The position numbers and the translations under genes were made by a program. Positions 50,573 through 60,592 of a stretch of DNA of 64,000 nt are shown in pieces. The DNA lies in NCBI GenBank assembly GCA_934202965.1, contig CAKPYN010000005.1, positions 44,609 to 108,608 on the forward strand, written 5' to 3'. Numbering within the stretch: position 1 is the stretch's first letter; every line of letters begins with the position of its first letter. The notes under the pieces are model-generated. The model was not told where the DNA came from. It did not search any database and saw only the letters and a list, made by a program, of their open reading frames with translations. Source of the stretch: an uncultured Megasphaera sp. (GTDB lineage: Bacteria; Bacillota; Negativicutes; Veillonellales; Megasphaeraceae).

Positions 50573-50974
50573 TTATTTTAAGTTTTTCTTAGCTTCAGCT
50601 TTCGCAAGGAACGGAGCGGATTCGATGATAAACCGTTCATGCGTTGCTTCACCTACTACGCCGGCATTGTCGGAAGCTTCAATTTTAAACGTAAGTTTTC
50701 TTCTGTCTTGTTCTACGAGTGTAGCTTTAGCAGTTACTTTTAAGCCAATTGGTGTAGCTGCGACGTGTTTTACATTCATCGCAATGCCTACCGTATTGTA
50801 TCCTTCGGGAAGCTGCGGGTCGCAAGCGTTAATCGCTGCATTTTCCATCAATGCAACTAAAGCTGGTGTAGCATATACGGGAGATTTACCGCTGCCCATT
50901 TTGATGGCTGTGTTATTTTCGGTAACGAGTTCAGAAACTTCTGCTTGAGAATTTGCTTTTACTGTGAAATCCAT
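50573..50974 (-). CDS. Hotdog-fold thioesterase, FlK-like family
   Basis: The 133-residue protein matches the small thioesterase family that includes fluoroacetyl-CoA thioesterase FlK: YATPALVALMENAA, GYNTVGIAMNVKHVAATPIG and GEATHERFII. The histidine, threonine and glutamate of these motifs are the likely active-site residues. It is probably a housekeeping acyl-CoA thioesterase. AGGAGGTATATC precedes the ATG at 50974. Confidence 0.88.
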   Translation of the reverse strand: MDFTVKANSQAEVSELVTENNTAIKMGSGKSPVYATPALVALMENAAINACDPQLPEGYNTVGIAMNVKHVAATPIGLKVTAKATLVEQDRRKLTFKIEASDNAGVVGEATHERFIIESAPFLAKAEAKKNLK

Positions 50975-51113
50975 GATATACCTCCTAAATTTGAGTTCAA
51001 TGTACAATATCACTATATCACACTTGATATATCTAGGCTACTGTTTTTTGACAGGTTGTGCCAAATATTATAGAATACGTATAAATGACCATTGTGTATA
51101 GGAAGGGACAACT

Positions 51114-51788
51114 ATGAAATTAAAACTAGGTTTAGTAACAATGTGCGTATTGCTATCCATGAGCATACCTGTCATGGCAGCGAAGGATAAGGGAACACCC
51201 GTTAAATTCCCGAATTGGGGTGTCATTACCGTGCCGACGAATGTATATATGGAAAAAGGATGGCAGCCTATGCTGACGGCTGGGGAGTATCAGCAAGATA
51301 TGGAAGAAATGTTGGGGCATATTTATCCGATACATCCCGAAACCTATCAACTGGTGAAAAAAGAGGATGCTCATTTTCAATATGCATATCTGCTGCATTA
51401 TAGCATGACCATTTGGGAAGTAGAAGCAGCCGTAGAACGACAACAGCAAGAAAATTCGTATTTACGTGATATTGGAAGCAGACCGGATTTGAAGACGCTC
51501 ATGGTTCATGCCAATGATGTCCTTCCAAATTATTTGCCGGCAGAGTTTAAATTGACGTCGCCGATTACAGCTAAGAAAAAAAACGGGCGTATTTTTTATG
51601 AATGTACGGCACAGCGAAATCTGACTGTAAATGACAATCGCTTTACGGAAGCTATTTCTGCGATTACTTGGCAACATGGCACAAGTGTGGAAATCGCAGT
51701 CGTTGTGGGACAAAAAGGAAGCGGTTGTGATATGACGGATACGATTGTGTCCATGTTGGAAACAGCGCAAAAAATGCCTAAACAATAG
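51114..51788 (+). CDS. Secreted protein of unknown function
   Basis: The 224-residue product begins with a signal peptide (MKLKLGLVTMCVLLSMSIPVMA, cut after about residue 22). The mature part has no motif that I recognise. It has one cysteine near residue 165 and one near 207 that could pair, and a region VKFPNWGVITVPTNVYMEK that is probably beta structure. It has a TATAG-type -10 region and AGGAAGGGAC before the ATG. Copy C of the repeat follows. Confidence 0.75.
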   Translation: MKLKLGLVTMCVLLSMSIPVMAAKDKGTPVKFPNWGVITVPTNVYMEKGWQPMLTAGEYQQDMEEMLGHIYPIHPETYQLVKKEDAHFQYAYLLHYSMTIWEVEAAVERQQQENSYLRDIGSRPDLKTLMVHANDVLPNYLPAEFKLTSPITAKKKNGRIFYECTAQRNLTVNDNRFTEAISAITWQHGTSVEIAVVVGQKGSGCDMTDTIVSMLETAQKMPKQ

Positions 51789-51834
51789 CAAAGTAAAAAG
51801 AGGTTATCGCAAAGTAAACTCCTTTTTATTGTCA

Positions 51835-51961
51835 TTGCGTTTCTTATAAAAGTTTTTAGTTTGAAGTTTGTAGAATCATACGAGAGTCAAAGGATACGTC
51901 TCTGCATTCTTTTTGCATAATAAAAGGACTGCAACAAAATGATCATTTTGTTGCAGTCCTT
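51835..51961 (+). repeat. Intergenic repeat, copy C
   Basis: It shares TTTTTAGTTTGAAG (51853-51866) and the terminal hairpin. Here the hairpin is a perfect 19-bp inverted repeat: AAGGACTGCAACAAAATGA and its exact complement, centred near 51942. It lies between the convergent genes for the secreted orphan and acetolactate synthase. The 5' segment is more diverged than in A, B and D. Confidence 0.75.
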
Positions 51962-51990
51962 ACCCTGTTTAGGTCTCTATGCGTAAGAGA

Positions 51991-53652
51991 TTATAATGTT
52001 TTTACTAATTCTTCTAAGTGATGCGTCAACTTCATATTTTCGCTATAATCGACAGGGCAGTCAATGATGACCGGTTTGTCTTGTTTAAAAGCTTTTTGTA
52101 AGGTTGGCAATAATTCTTCTGTCTTTTTAATGCGATAGCCAATGGCACCAACACTTTCTGCAAATTTCACGAAATCTGGATTGGTGAAATCAACATATTC
52201 ATGATGACCATAATGCATGTCCTGTTTCCATTTGATTAAACCATAGCTGGCATCATTGAAAATCAGTGTAACAAAGTTGGTGCCTAGACGATGTGCTGTT
52301 TCAAATTCTTGGCAGTTCATCATGAAGCCGGCATCGCCTGTAATAGCCAAAATCTTTTTATCTGGATGGACTAATTTAGCGGCAATGGCGCCAGGAACGG
52401 CGATACCCATGGTGGCAAATCCATTGGAAATCAAGCAGGTATTCGGTTTGTAGCAATTGTAATGACGGGCAATCCATACTTTATTAGCACCAACGTCAGA
52501 AATAACAATATCATCTTCGCCCATCACTTTGCGGCAGTCGATTAATGCTTTCTGCGGTTTAACCGGGAATGACATGTCTTCGGCATAGCTTTCGTGTTCA
52601 TCTACCATGCGTTTGCGGATTTCCAAGGCATATTTCGGTTCCTGCAGACGGGCTGCTTTTTCCATAATGCGTTCCAACGAGTTAGGAATGTTTCCGACAA
52701 CTTCTACCTTTGGTTCATAGTTTTTGTTGATGTCGGCAGGCATCGTATCAATGTGAATAATATCGGCGTTGCCGAGATGCCATTTAGCTGGAGCATATTC
52801 AATAATATCATAGCCAATGGCGATGACTAGGCTGGCTTTTTCCAATACTTTTGTTTGATAATCTTCCATCGGAATGCCGACAGTCCATAAGGAATAGGGG
52901 TTGTCAAAGGGAATCGCCCCTTTGGACATCATTGTATTGATAACTGGCAATTTTAATTTTTCAGCGAATTTTGTCAGCATTTCTGCAGCATGACTGCGGA
53001 TAACACTGCTGCCAGCTAAAATAACCGGGTTTTTCGCATAGGAAATCATGGTCGCAGCGGCTTCAATTTGAGATTCTAAGGCTGTTTCCGGCAGGATCTG
53101 TTTTCGCTGTAATGGTTTTTCATTTTCGCCGACAGGCATTTTGCTGATATTAACCGGTAAATCAATAAATGTAGCACCCGGTTTTTCACGTTCTGCATAT
53201 TTGAATGCCAAACGGGTAATTTCAGCCATTGTGTCTGGACGAACAACCGTATAAGCACGGCGGGTAATCGGTTCAAACATAGCACGTAAATCCAAGTACT
53301 GATGTGCTGTAATGTGCATTTTGTCCGTGCCGACCTGGCCGGAAATAGCAACGAGCGGCGCACCGTCGCAGTCAGCATCGGCAACACCGGTAATTAGGTT
53401 GGTAGCGCCAGGCCCGAGAGTTGCCATGCAGACACCGGCTTTACCGGTTAGACGGCCGTACACATCAGCCATAAATGCTGCCCCTTGTTCATGACGAACG
53501 GTAATAAATTCAATTTTAGAATGTGTCAATGCTTCCATGACAGCCAAGTTTTCTTCGCCAGGAATGCCGAAGATATAATGAACGCCTTCTTCTTCAAGGC
53601 ATTCGACGAGCAACTGAGCCGTATTTCGTAACTGTTTTGTTTCTTCCATCAT
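51991..53652 (-). CDS. Acetolactate synthase, catabolic AlsS-like
   Basis: The 553-residue ThDP enzyme joins two pyruvates to acetolactate. Seen are FGIPGEENLAVMEAL, the catalytic glutamate in VRHEQGAAFMADVYGR, LGPGATNLITG, and the ThDP-binding GDAGFMMNCQEFETA followed by NFVTLIFNDASYG. Length, the single gene without a small regulatory subunit and the DASYG motif suit the catabolic or FAD-independent type. AAAGGAGATAT precedes the ATG. The 260-bp upstream region is AT-rich with no visible attenuator. Confidence 0.9.
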   Translation of the reverse strand: MMEETKQLRNTAQLLVECLEEEGVHYIFGIPGEENLAVMEALTHSKIEFITVRHEQGAAFMADVYGRLTGKAGVCMATLGPGATNLITGVADADCDGAPLVAISGQVGTDKMHITAHQYLDLRAMFEPITRRAYTVVRPDTMAEITRLAFKYAEREKPGATFIDLPVNISKMPVGENEKPLQRKQILPETALESQIEAAATMISYAKNPVILAGSSVIRSHAAEMLTKFAEKLKLPVINTMMSKGAIPFDNPYSLWTVGIPMEDYQTKVLEKASLVIAIGYDIIEYAPAKWHLGNADIIHIDTMPADINKNYEPKVEVVGNIPNSLERIMEKAARLQEPKYALEIRKRMVDEHESYAEDMSFPVKPQKALIDCRKVMGEDDIVISDVGANKVWIARHYNCYKPNTCLISNGFATMGIAVPGAIAAKLVHPDKKILAITGDAGFMMNCQEFETAHRLGTNFVTLIFNDASYGLIKWKQDMHYGHHEYVDFTNPDFVKFAESVGAIGYRIKKTEELLPTLQKAFKQDKPVIIDCPVDYSENMKLTHHLEELVKTL

Positions 53653-53916
53653 ATATCTCCTTTATATATAAAACAAGTCATTGTACCTTTTCCGTATTAT
53701 AGTATGTGAAAAAGAATTTTTCAATTTCAACATATGAAATTTAATATAATTTTAATATTTAATTCTATAAAAGTAAAGTGCTTTATTAATAGATAAATGC
53801 CTTAGTAATACGGTTTATACTATATATTTTGTCTAAAAAACCAATTATACACTTTTTATTATATAAAAGCGTATTTTGTAATAAGAAAAAATACAAGCAT
53901 AAATGAGGTGAAAATA

Positions 53917-54363
53917 ATGAATATATTAATCAGTGCTTGCTTACTAGGCGTATATTGCCGGTATGATGGCAATATCAAAAAGTATGCAACAGTGCTGCCA
54001 TTATTGCAGCAACCTAACATCCATTTGATTCCTATTTGCCCAGAACAAGCTGGCGGTTTGGCAACCCCTAGAAAACCGGCAGAACGACAGAAAAACCGAG
54101 TGGTTACTTGCGACGGAGGGGATGTCACAAAAGAATATCAACAAGGAGCTGTACAAGCTCTCTATCTGGCACAGTTGTTTCAATGCCAATATGCTATCCT
54201 AAAAGAAAAAAGCCCTTCCTGTGGAAGTGGTGTTGTGTATGATGGCACCTTTACGCGAACGTTGCGGGAAGGAGACGGTGTAACAGCTGCTTTGCTGCGT
54301 CGCCATGGTATAACTGTAGTTGGTGAAAGCGGTATTGCGTCTCTGCTGCAAAAACTGCGGTAG
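53917..54363 (+). CDS. DUF523 family protein
   Basis: The 148-residue product has the DUF523 signature residues: SACLLGVYCRYDG at the start, PICPEQAGGLATPR and LKEKSPSCGSG. The cysteines and the charged motifs suggest metal or iron-sulfur binding. Function unknown; relatives are often fused to DUF1722. GAGGTG lies 8 nt before the ATG at 53917. Confidence 0.9.
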   Translation: MNILISACLLGVYCRYDGNIKKYATVLPLLQQPNIHLIPICPEQAGGLATPRKPAERQKNRVVTCDGGDVTKEYQQGAVQALYLAQLFQCQYAILKEKSPSCGSGVVYDGTFTRTLREGDGVTAALLRRHGITVVGESGIASLLQKLR

Positions 54364-54365
54364 CA

Positions 54366-54512
54366 AAAAAGAGGGTGTAACAAAATAAGACAAAAAGCTC
54401 ATGTTGTTACACTCTCTTTTACTATATTGCTTTACGCGTATCATTTGCAGCAGTACGATGTATTTTCTTCAAACTAAAAACGACAAACTTTCAAAGGAAG
54501 AAGAGCATAGTG
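54366..54512 (-). repeat. Intergenic repeat, copy D (reverse orientation)
   Basis: On the - strand it reads, in order, ATGCTCTTCTTCCTTTGAAA, TTTTTAGTTTGAAG (54467-54480), GAAAATACATCGTACTGCTG and a hairpin AGAGAGTGTAACA / TGTTACACCCTCTTTT (54365-54420). The hairpin arms have changed together from GGACTG/CAGTCC in other copies to GAGTGT-like/ACAC-CTC, which preserves pairing. It lies between the convergent DUF523 and lgt genes. Confidence 0.8.
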
Positions 54513-54542
54513 TATATGACAGCTAAGCAGTATATTACAATC

Positions 54543-55358
54543 CTAGTCAGCAGAAGGCGTATTTTGTTGTCCTTTGTCTGATGCCTCGACCGTACCATGC
54601 CACTGTAAATATAAGAATACAGCGAAAGCAATAATAAAGGCGATGAGACTGGTCATTTGGGCGGATTTTAATCCGGCGGTAGCGATGTTTACATAATCAC
54701 CACGTAAAAATTCCAAAAAGAAGCGTTCTACGGAATATAACATCACATACAGTGAGAAAACTTGTCCCTTTTTATGAGGAAAAGAACTGTAAAACAGTAG
54801 GGCGACAAAGACGAGAATATCAAGCTGACCTTCCCAAATTTCTGCAGGCCATAACGGTTGATTGCCGTATGTATGATAGGCTAGCGTAGTATCGGGATAC
54901 AGAATGCCGAAATTTCCGCCCGTAGGATGGCCGAAGGCATCGCCGTTCATGAGATTGGCCATGCGACCGATAGACTGTCCTAAAATAATCGCTGGGGCCA
55001 ATAGATCCCCAAAAGCCCACGTATCAATGTGGTGATGCTTGGTATACCAGATGCCGGCAAGTGCGCCAAACAGCAAGCCTCCTTGAATCGCCATGCCGCC
55101 TTGCCAGACAAAGGGGATTTCCGTCAGGTGATCGTGATAATAGGGCCAGTCAAAAAAGAAGACGTCCCATAACCGGCCGCCGACAATGCCGAACAGGCCG
55201 CAGCAAAGTGTAAAATCAAATATATGTGTATGCCAGCCGCGACCGTCTCGTTTCATAATGTAATAGGCAACCATGCCGGCGGAAACAATGCCCAGCATAA
55301 ACAGCAGACCGTACGCGCGAATAGGAAAAGAACCGATAAAAAATAAATATTGGTGCAA
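54543..55358 (-). CDS. lgt: Prolipoprotein diacylglyceryl transferase
   Basis: The 271-residue inner-membrane enzyme attaches diacylglycerol to lipoprotein cysteines. About seven membrane helices are visible, with SFPIRAYGLLF at the start, the H-rich loop, the signature GRMANLMNGDAFGHPT near residue 140, and YSVERFFLEFLRGDY near residue 225. I choose the TTG at 55358 because AAAGGAGG lies 8 nt before it; the open frame upstream contains that ribosome site. Confidence 0.94.
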   Translation of the reverse strand: MHQYLFFIGSFPIRAYGLLFMLGIVSAGMVAYYIMKRDGRGWHTHIFDFTLCCGLFGIVGGRLWDVFFFDWPYYHDHLTEIPFVWQGGMAIQGGLLFGALAGIWYTKHHHIDTWAFGDLLAPAIILGQSIGRMANLMNGDAFGHPTGGNFGILYPDTTLAYHTYGNQPLWPAEIWEGQLDILVFVALLFYSSFPHKKGQVFSLYVMLYSVERFFLEFLRGDYVNIATAGLKSAQMTSLIAFIIAFAVFLYLQWHGTVEASDKGQQNTPSAD

Positions 55359-55516
55359 TATAAAAGCCTCCTTTGGAATATATGTGTTATAATAGTACCC
55401 ATGTGATTTGTATCGCAAAAGTACTTATATTTTTTTTCATTATACATGATTTTGTAAAAATTTCTAGTAAGGGTATGGTAAAACACACGTATATCTCAAT
55501 GAGGAGCTAATAACAG

Positions 55517-57091
55517 ATGAAAAGAAAACGAAACTTAGAGATTCTATGTTTAGCTGTTTTGGTTGGACTGGGGATGCCGTTTATGGGATGGGCTGCGAGT
55601 CCTTCTGCAGAAACAATGCAGGCAAAAACGGACGATCCCGTATTTGTCGTTCCGAAAGCTGCTAATCCGATTCCGGCAGAAACTGTGAAAGGGTTGCAAA
55701 TCCGAGAAGAAAATGGACGCTGGCTCGTCTCGGATAAAGCATTGCAGACGTATGGTATTTATGCTGTTGATGAAAAGAAAGGAATCTATGGATTTCAGCT
55801 GCCGCCAACTAAAGATGGACAAAAATTATGGCAAAATACACGTGTCAATTTGATGTTGCCAGGACAGGCTGTCCAACAGGAACGAACGATTAATATTCGA
55901 TATATCCGACGTCCCTTGGGTATTAGCTATGTATTAGACAACAACGACAAATCTCTGCTGCCACCGACACAGCCGACACGCGTTATACCGCAGCTGCACC
56001 AAACCGATGAACCTGTACAGACAGCTAACCATACAGCTAAAGAAGAAAAAATGGACATGGTCTTGTTTTGGGACCCCGTTATGGATGAAACACAAAATTT
56101 GCCGTCATTGCAGACAAAACAGCCGATTATGTCACCGTGTGCTCTGCGATTGAGTGAACATGGTTTGGAACTGCGTCATCCTGATTTTGCTATGCTGGCG
56201 GCATCGTATCGGGATAAAGGCTATCAGATGTGGCCGCTGGTAGATAATCATTTCGATCCTAAATTAACGCATGCCGTATTAAAAAATGAAATGCTTCAAG
56301 AACAACTTATAAAAGAAATGATTGGCTATGCCCTTTTATATGAATTTAAAGGATATAATTTGGATTTTGAAAATGTCAATTATGCGGATAAACAAAATTT
56401 AACGGCTTTTGTAAAAAAAATCAGCAATGCCTGTCATGCCTATGGAATTCAGGTATCTATGGATGTTACGTTCTTGTCAGACAGCCCGAATTGGTCATTA
56501 GTATATGATCGCCAAGCATTAGCCGATAGTTTGGATTATATGATGGTTATGGCATACGATCAATATGGCCGTACGAGTCCTATTGCTGGTCCGGTAGCAT
56601 CATATCCGTGGGTAGAAAAGGGTATTGAAGCGTTGTTGCCGCAAGTCCGGCCGGACAAGATTATTTTGGGGATGCCGCTGTACATGCGCTTGTGGTATGA
56701 ATCCAAAGACGGCAAAGATCTGCCGAAAGATATGACACAATGGCCGACAGTTGCAGCAAATGCGGAACCAAAGCAGCATGCAGAAGAAAAAGCTCAAACA
56801 GCCAAAAAACAAAAGACTAAATTATTTGTACGGACATTGACCATGGCAGATAGTGAGGCACTAATGAAAAAGTATAAGAGCTATGTTGTATGGGATGATA
56901 CATTACAGGCTTATTATTTAGAACTGCCTTTACAGACCGGCACTGTCAAAGTCTGGTTTGAAGAAGAAAAATCGTTGAAGAAAAAAGCTGAACTCGTATC
57001 TCAATATGGATTGGGCGGCGCATGTTTTTGGCGAAAAGGATTTGAAACGCATCAATTTTGGCAGCGATTTGCTAAACATGAATTGACTTGA
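55517..57091 (+). CDS. Exported glycoside-hydrolase-18-like protein
   Basis: The 524-residue product has a signal peptide (to about residue 26), an N-terminal beta-rich region of some 150 residues, a linker, and a GH18-type TIM barrel from about residue 178. The active-site strand is KGYNLDFENV, with the catalytic glutamate present and Asn where chitinases have the first Asp, as in YaaH/SpoVS-related spore and envelope glycosidases. Further motifs are MVMAYDQYGRTSPIAGPVA and IILGMPLYMRLW. It probably acts on peptidoglycan in the periplasm. A long charged insertion lies near residue 415. Confidence 0.85.
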   Translation: MKRKRNLEILCLAVLVGLGMPFMGWAASPSAETMQAKTDDPVFVVPKAANPIPAETVKGLQIREENGRWLVSDKALQTYGIYAVDEKKGIYGFQLPPTKDGQKLWQNTRVNLMLPGQAVQQERTINIRYIRRPLGISYVLDNNDKSLLPPTQPTRVIPQLHQTDEPVQTANHTAKEEKMDMVLFWDPVMDETQNLPSLQTKQPIMSPCALRLSEHGLELRHPDFAMLAASYRDKGYQMWPLVDNHFDPKLTHAVLKNEMLQEQLIKEMIGYALLYEFKGYNLDFENVNYADKQNLTAFVKKISNACHAYGIQVSMDVTFLSDSPNWSLVYDRQALADSLDYMMVMAYDQYGRTSPIAGPVASYPWVEKGIEALLPQVRPDKIILGMPLYMRLWYESKDGKDLPKDMTQWPTVAANAEPKQHAEEKAQTAKKQKTKLFVRTLTMADSEALMKKYKSYVVWDDTLQAYYLELPLQTGTVKVWFEEEKSLKKKAELVSQYGLGGACFWRKGFETHQFWQRFAKHELT

Positions 57092-57178
57092 TGGGAACAG
57101 ACCACTATAATAATACTATTAAGACGCTATTTAGGGTGTGTTTAGTTATATCCGAGATAGGATAGGAGGCTTTATCAA

Positions 57179-59659
57179 TTGGAAAAATATATTCCCCAGG
57201 AAATAGAAAAAAAATGGCAGCACATTTGGGAAGAAAGTAAATGTGACTGCTGCCACGAAGATGATAAGAAACCGCCATATTATGTATTGGAAATGTTCCC
57301 GTATCCTTCGGGCAATCTTCATATGGGTCATGTCCGCAATTATACGATTGGTGATGTTATTGCCCGGTATCGCCGGATGAATGGATACAATGTATTGCAT
57401 CCGATGGGATATGATGCTTTTGGCATGCCTGCTGAAAATGCAGCTATTAAGCACAATATTCCGCCAGCAGACTGGACATTCAGCAACATTGCCAATATGA
57501 CTCGTCAGCAGAAAGCCTTAGGCCTTTCCTACGACTGGGATCGTGAAATTGCTACATGTCATGAAAAGTATTATAAATGGACCCAGTGGATTTTTGAATT
57601 ACTGTATAAACGGGGATTAGCATACCGAAAAGAAGCCAAGGTAAACTGGTGTGAAAAATGCAATACCGTTTTGGCTAACGAACAGGTTATTGACGGCAAA
57701 TGCTGGCGCTGCGATACACCGGTTGTCAAAAAGGATCTCAAACAGTGGTTCTTTAAAATTACCGACTATGCAGATCGTCTGCTAGAAGATTTGAAATTGC
57801 TGCCAGGCTGGCCGGAACGTGTTAAAACCATGCAGAAAAACTGGATTGGCCGCAGTGAAGGGCTTGAATTTAGCTTTGACATTCCTTTCTTACATGAAAA
57901 AGTAGCTGTCTATACGACACGACCGGATACGATTTATGGCGTTACGTTTGTTGTATTGCCTCCGGAACATCCATTAGTTAAAAAGCTTCTTGAAAATAAT
58001 CCGAACAAAGAAAAATTAGAAGCATTTTGCGAAAAGGTTCGCAACACGAGCGATATTGAACGTACCAGCACGGAATCGGAAAAGCTGGGCATGTATACAG
58101 GTATTGACTGCATTCATCCGCTAACGGGTAAACCAGTACAGATTTGGATTACAAACTATGTTTTGTATGATTATGGTACGGGCGCCGTTATGGGTGTACC
58201 GACTGGTGACCAGCGTGATTGGCTGTTTGCTACCAAATACAACATTCCTAAAATCATTACACTACAGCCGAAAGATCATGAATTAAAGCTGGAAGAAATG
58301 GATCATGCCTATGAAGATAAAGACGGTGTTCTTGTCAATGCCGGTCAATTTACAGGTATGGAAATGCATAAAGCCATGAAGGCAATTATTGACTACATGG
58401 AAGAAAAAGGATTAGGTAAACGCCGTGTTAATTATCGTCTGCGTGACTGGTTGATTTCGCGGCAGCGGTACTGGGGTGCTCCGATTCCTATTATTTATTG
58501 CCCCAAATGTGGTGAACAGCTCGTTCCGGAAGATCAGTTGCCGGTCAAACTGCCGAAAGATGTTAAATTTACGGCCGGTGCTGTATCGCCGTTGGCAACG
58601 AGTGAAAAATTTGTTCATTGCACCTGCCCGAAATGCGGCGGTCCGGCTACACGCGAAACCGATACGATTGATACGTTTGTTTGCTCGTCTTGGTACTTCC
58701 TGCGTTACACCGATGCTCGTAATGATGAAAAAGCATGGGATCCCAAGAAAGCAAATCATTGGATGAACGTAGACCAATACATTGGCGGTATTGAACATGC
58801 GATTTTGCATCTGATGTATTCTCGTTTCTTCATGAAAGTATTTTATGATGCTGGTTTGGTTGACAACGTAGAACCGTTTGAACGGTTGCTGACACAGGGA
58901 ATGGTACTTCTTGACGGCAGCAAGATGTCTAAATCAAAAGGCAATATCGTATCACCAGAAGAAATTTTATCAAAATATGGTGCCGATACAGGCCGTCTGT
59001 TCATCTTGTTTGCTGCACCGCCTGAACGTGATTTGGCTTGGTCTGACCAGGGCGTTGAAGGTTCCTATCGTTTCTTGAATCGTGTATGGCGTATTGTCCA
59101 TCAATATTTGGACATGGCTAGAAAAGGTGAAGAAGGTAACGAATATACAGAAGCAGAAAAAGAACTTCGTATGCAGGAATACAAAGCGATTGCTAAAGTT
59201 ACAGAAGATGTCAAAGGTATTGACGGCAATTATGCATTGAATACGGCTGTTAGCTCCATTATGGAATTTGTCAACGCTATGTATGCATATGTAGGCAATA
59301 ATAAGACGATTCATAAAGAAGTCGCAGTGGAAGCAAATCAGAATTTGATTAAACTGCTGGCACCATTTACACCGCATATTACGGAAGAATTATGGCAGAT
59401 TTGCGGATTTGCAGGCAGTGTTCATACACAGGAATGGCCTAAAGTCGATGAATCTGCATTGGTAGTAGACGAAATCGAATTGCCTGTACAAATTAACGGC
59501 AAGGTTCGTGATCGCATTACCGTACCTGTAGAAATAGATGCTGCGGCATTAAAAGAAAAAGTTTTGGCATTGCCACATATTCAAGAAATGACGGCTGGCA
59601 AGAATATCGTCAAATTTATTGCCATTCCGAAGAAAATCATTAATATCGTTGTCAAATAA
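57179..59659 (+). CDS. leuS: Leucyl-tRNA synthetase
   Basis: The 826-residue class I synthetase has HMGH in YPSGNLHMGHVRNY near residue 43, the editing domain with TTRPDTIYG, the catalytic WYFLRYTDARND region, KMSKSKGN near residue 582, and the C-terminal anticodon-binding and tail domains. It starts with TTG; AGGAGG is 9 nt upstream. No T-box leader is visible in the short gap upstream. A terminator follows. Confidence 0.98.
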   Translation: MEKYIPQEIEKKWQHIWEESKCDCCHEDDKKPPYYVLEMFPYPSGNLHMGHVRNYTIGDVIARYRRMNGYNVLHPMGYDAFGMPAENAAIKHNIPPADWTFSNIANMTRQQKALGLSYDWDREIATCHEKYYKWTQWIFELLYKRGLAYRKEAKVNWCEKCNTVLANEQVIDGKCWRCDTPVVKKDLKQWFFKITDYADRLLEDLKLLPGWPERVKTMQKNWIGRSEGLEFSFDIPFLHEKVAVYTTRPDTIYGVTFVVLPPEHPLVKKLLENNPNKEKLEAFCEKVRNTSDIERTSTESEKLGMYTGIDCIHPLTGKPVQIWITNYVLYDYGTGAVMGVPTGDQRDWLFATKYNIPKIITLQPKDHELKLEEMDHAYEDKDGVLVNAGQFTGMEMHKAMKAIIDYMEEKGLGKRRVNYRLRDWLISRQRYWGAPIPIIYCPKCGEQLVPEDQLPVKLPKDVKFTAGAVSPLATSEKFVHCTCPKCGGPATRETDTIDTFVCSSWYFLRYTDARNDEKAWDPKKANHWMNVDQYIGGIEHAILHLMYSRFFMKVFYDAGLVDNVEPFERLLTQGMVLLDGSKMSKSKGNIVSPEEILSKYGADTGRLFILFAAPPERDLAWSDQGVEGSYRFLNRVWRIVHQYLDMARKGEEGNEYTEAEKELRMQEYKAIAKVTEDVKGIDGNYALNTAVSSIMEFVNAMYAYVGNNKTIHKEVAVEANQNLIKLLAPFTPHITEELWQICGFAGSVHTQEWPKVDESALVVDEIELPVQINGKVRDRITVPVEIDAAALKEKVLALPHIQEMTAGKNIVKFIAIPKKIINIVVK

Positions 59660-59676
59660 ATCATTATAATATAAGA

Positions 59677-59707
59677 AAGGGGTGCCTGGAAGGCATCCCT
59701 TTTTTTA
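59677..59707 (+). terminator. Terminator after leuS
   Basis: AAGGGGTGCC pairs with GGCATCCCTT (one G-U) and is followed by seven T. Confidence 0.88.
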
Positions 59708-59724
59708 ACAACAGAGGGAGAACC

Positions 59725-60327
59725 ATGTCATATTACAAGCCTTGGCCGCCACGGCAGGTGCGGCAGAATCATTGTATGAATACGATACCCTGTGCGGTTA
59801 TCGTTCCGATCGTACAAATGGATGGACAAGAACGACTCGTGTTTGAGGTGAGAAACAGCCAGCTGCGGTGGCAGCCGGGAGATATTTGCTTTCCCGGCGG
59901 AAAAATAGAGCCAGATGACAACAATGCGTTAGAAGCAGCTGTGCGGGAATTAAGGGAAGAATTAGGAATAAAACGTGACTCAATTCACATACTTGGCCCG
60001 CTAGACTATATAGAATCTCCTGTTGGTGTTACGATTTGGCCGTTTGCGGCATATATAGATACGACTCATTTTACTATCAGTCATGGCGAAATCGATCATA
60101 TCTTTACGGTACCTGTTGAATGGTTTCGTACACATACACCTAAAATACACCAAATAGAAATAGCAACCAGGCCGGCACCAGGGTTCCCAAAAGGCCTGTC
60201 TATATCAGGTCAAACGCAATGGAAACGGCGGAAAACCTATAATGTGCTTTTATATGAATATCAAGCCTATAAAATTTGGGGAATTACGGCACATATCCTT
60301 GACAACTTCATAAACATTCGTCTATAA
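59725..60327 (+). CDS. Nudix hydrolase, CoA-pyrophosphatase-like
   Basis: The 200-residue protein has a Nudix box GGKIEPDDNNALEAAVRELR, then EELGI, in which the glutamate of GX5E is replaced but REL-EELG is intact. The region before it, LRWQPGDICFPGG, resembles the CoA-diphosphatase (UPF0035) signature. Cleavage of CoA or its derivatives to phosphopantetheine and 3',5'-ADP is the likely activity. GAGGGAGAACC precedes the ATG. Confidence 0.85.
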   Translation: MSYYKPWPPRQVRQNHCMNTIPCAVIVPIVQMDGQERLVFEVRNSQLRWQPGDICFPGGKIEPDDNNALEAAVRELREELGIKRDSIHILGPLDYIESPVGVTIWPFAAYIDTTHFTISHGEIDHIFTVPVEWFRTHTPKIHQIEIATRPAPGFPKGLSISGQTQWKRRKTYNVLLYEYQAYKIWGITAHILDNFINIRL

Positions 60328-60592
60328 TACAAACATAAGCTTTCCTTAATTTTCGTATCAGATATATTTCGTCATACGTATTGTTTGAACGAAAAAACTG
60401 ATATGGATCATTTCGCTTATATGATTCTTCAAAACAATTACATATTTCTTTTGCTCCGCATGAAAACCATAGAAATGGGAATATGTCAAGATAAAATGCA
60501 AAAGTATTCTTAAGTAGACCTAAAATGTTTCGAGACAAGAATATACATTACAAAAAGGCATAGTATACGTGACTATTCCTATCGTTTTGCTA
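60328..60592. other. Gap between Nudix gene and bcd
   Basis: No gene is called. A 76-codon frame on the - strand (60308-60538) overlaps the Nudix gene end, has no good ribosome site and shows no resemblance to a known family. The bcd promoter follows. Confidence 0.5.

Noticed and set aside
57092..57178. T-box leader upstream of leuS
   Set aside because: The gap is under 90 bp and lacks the T-box core and a terminator/antiterminator pair.
60308..60538. Small - strand gene of 76 codons between the Nudix and bcd genes
   Set aside because: It overlaps the Nudix gene end, has no convincing ribosome site and no family resemblance.
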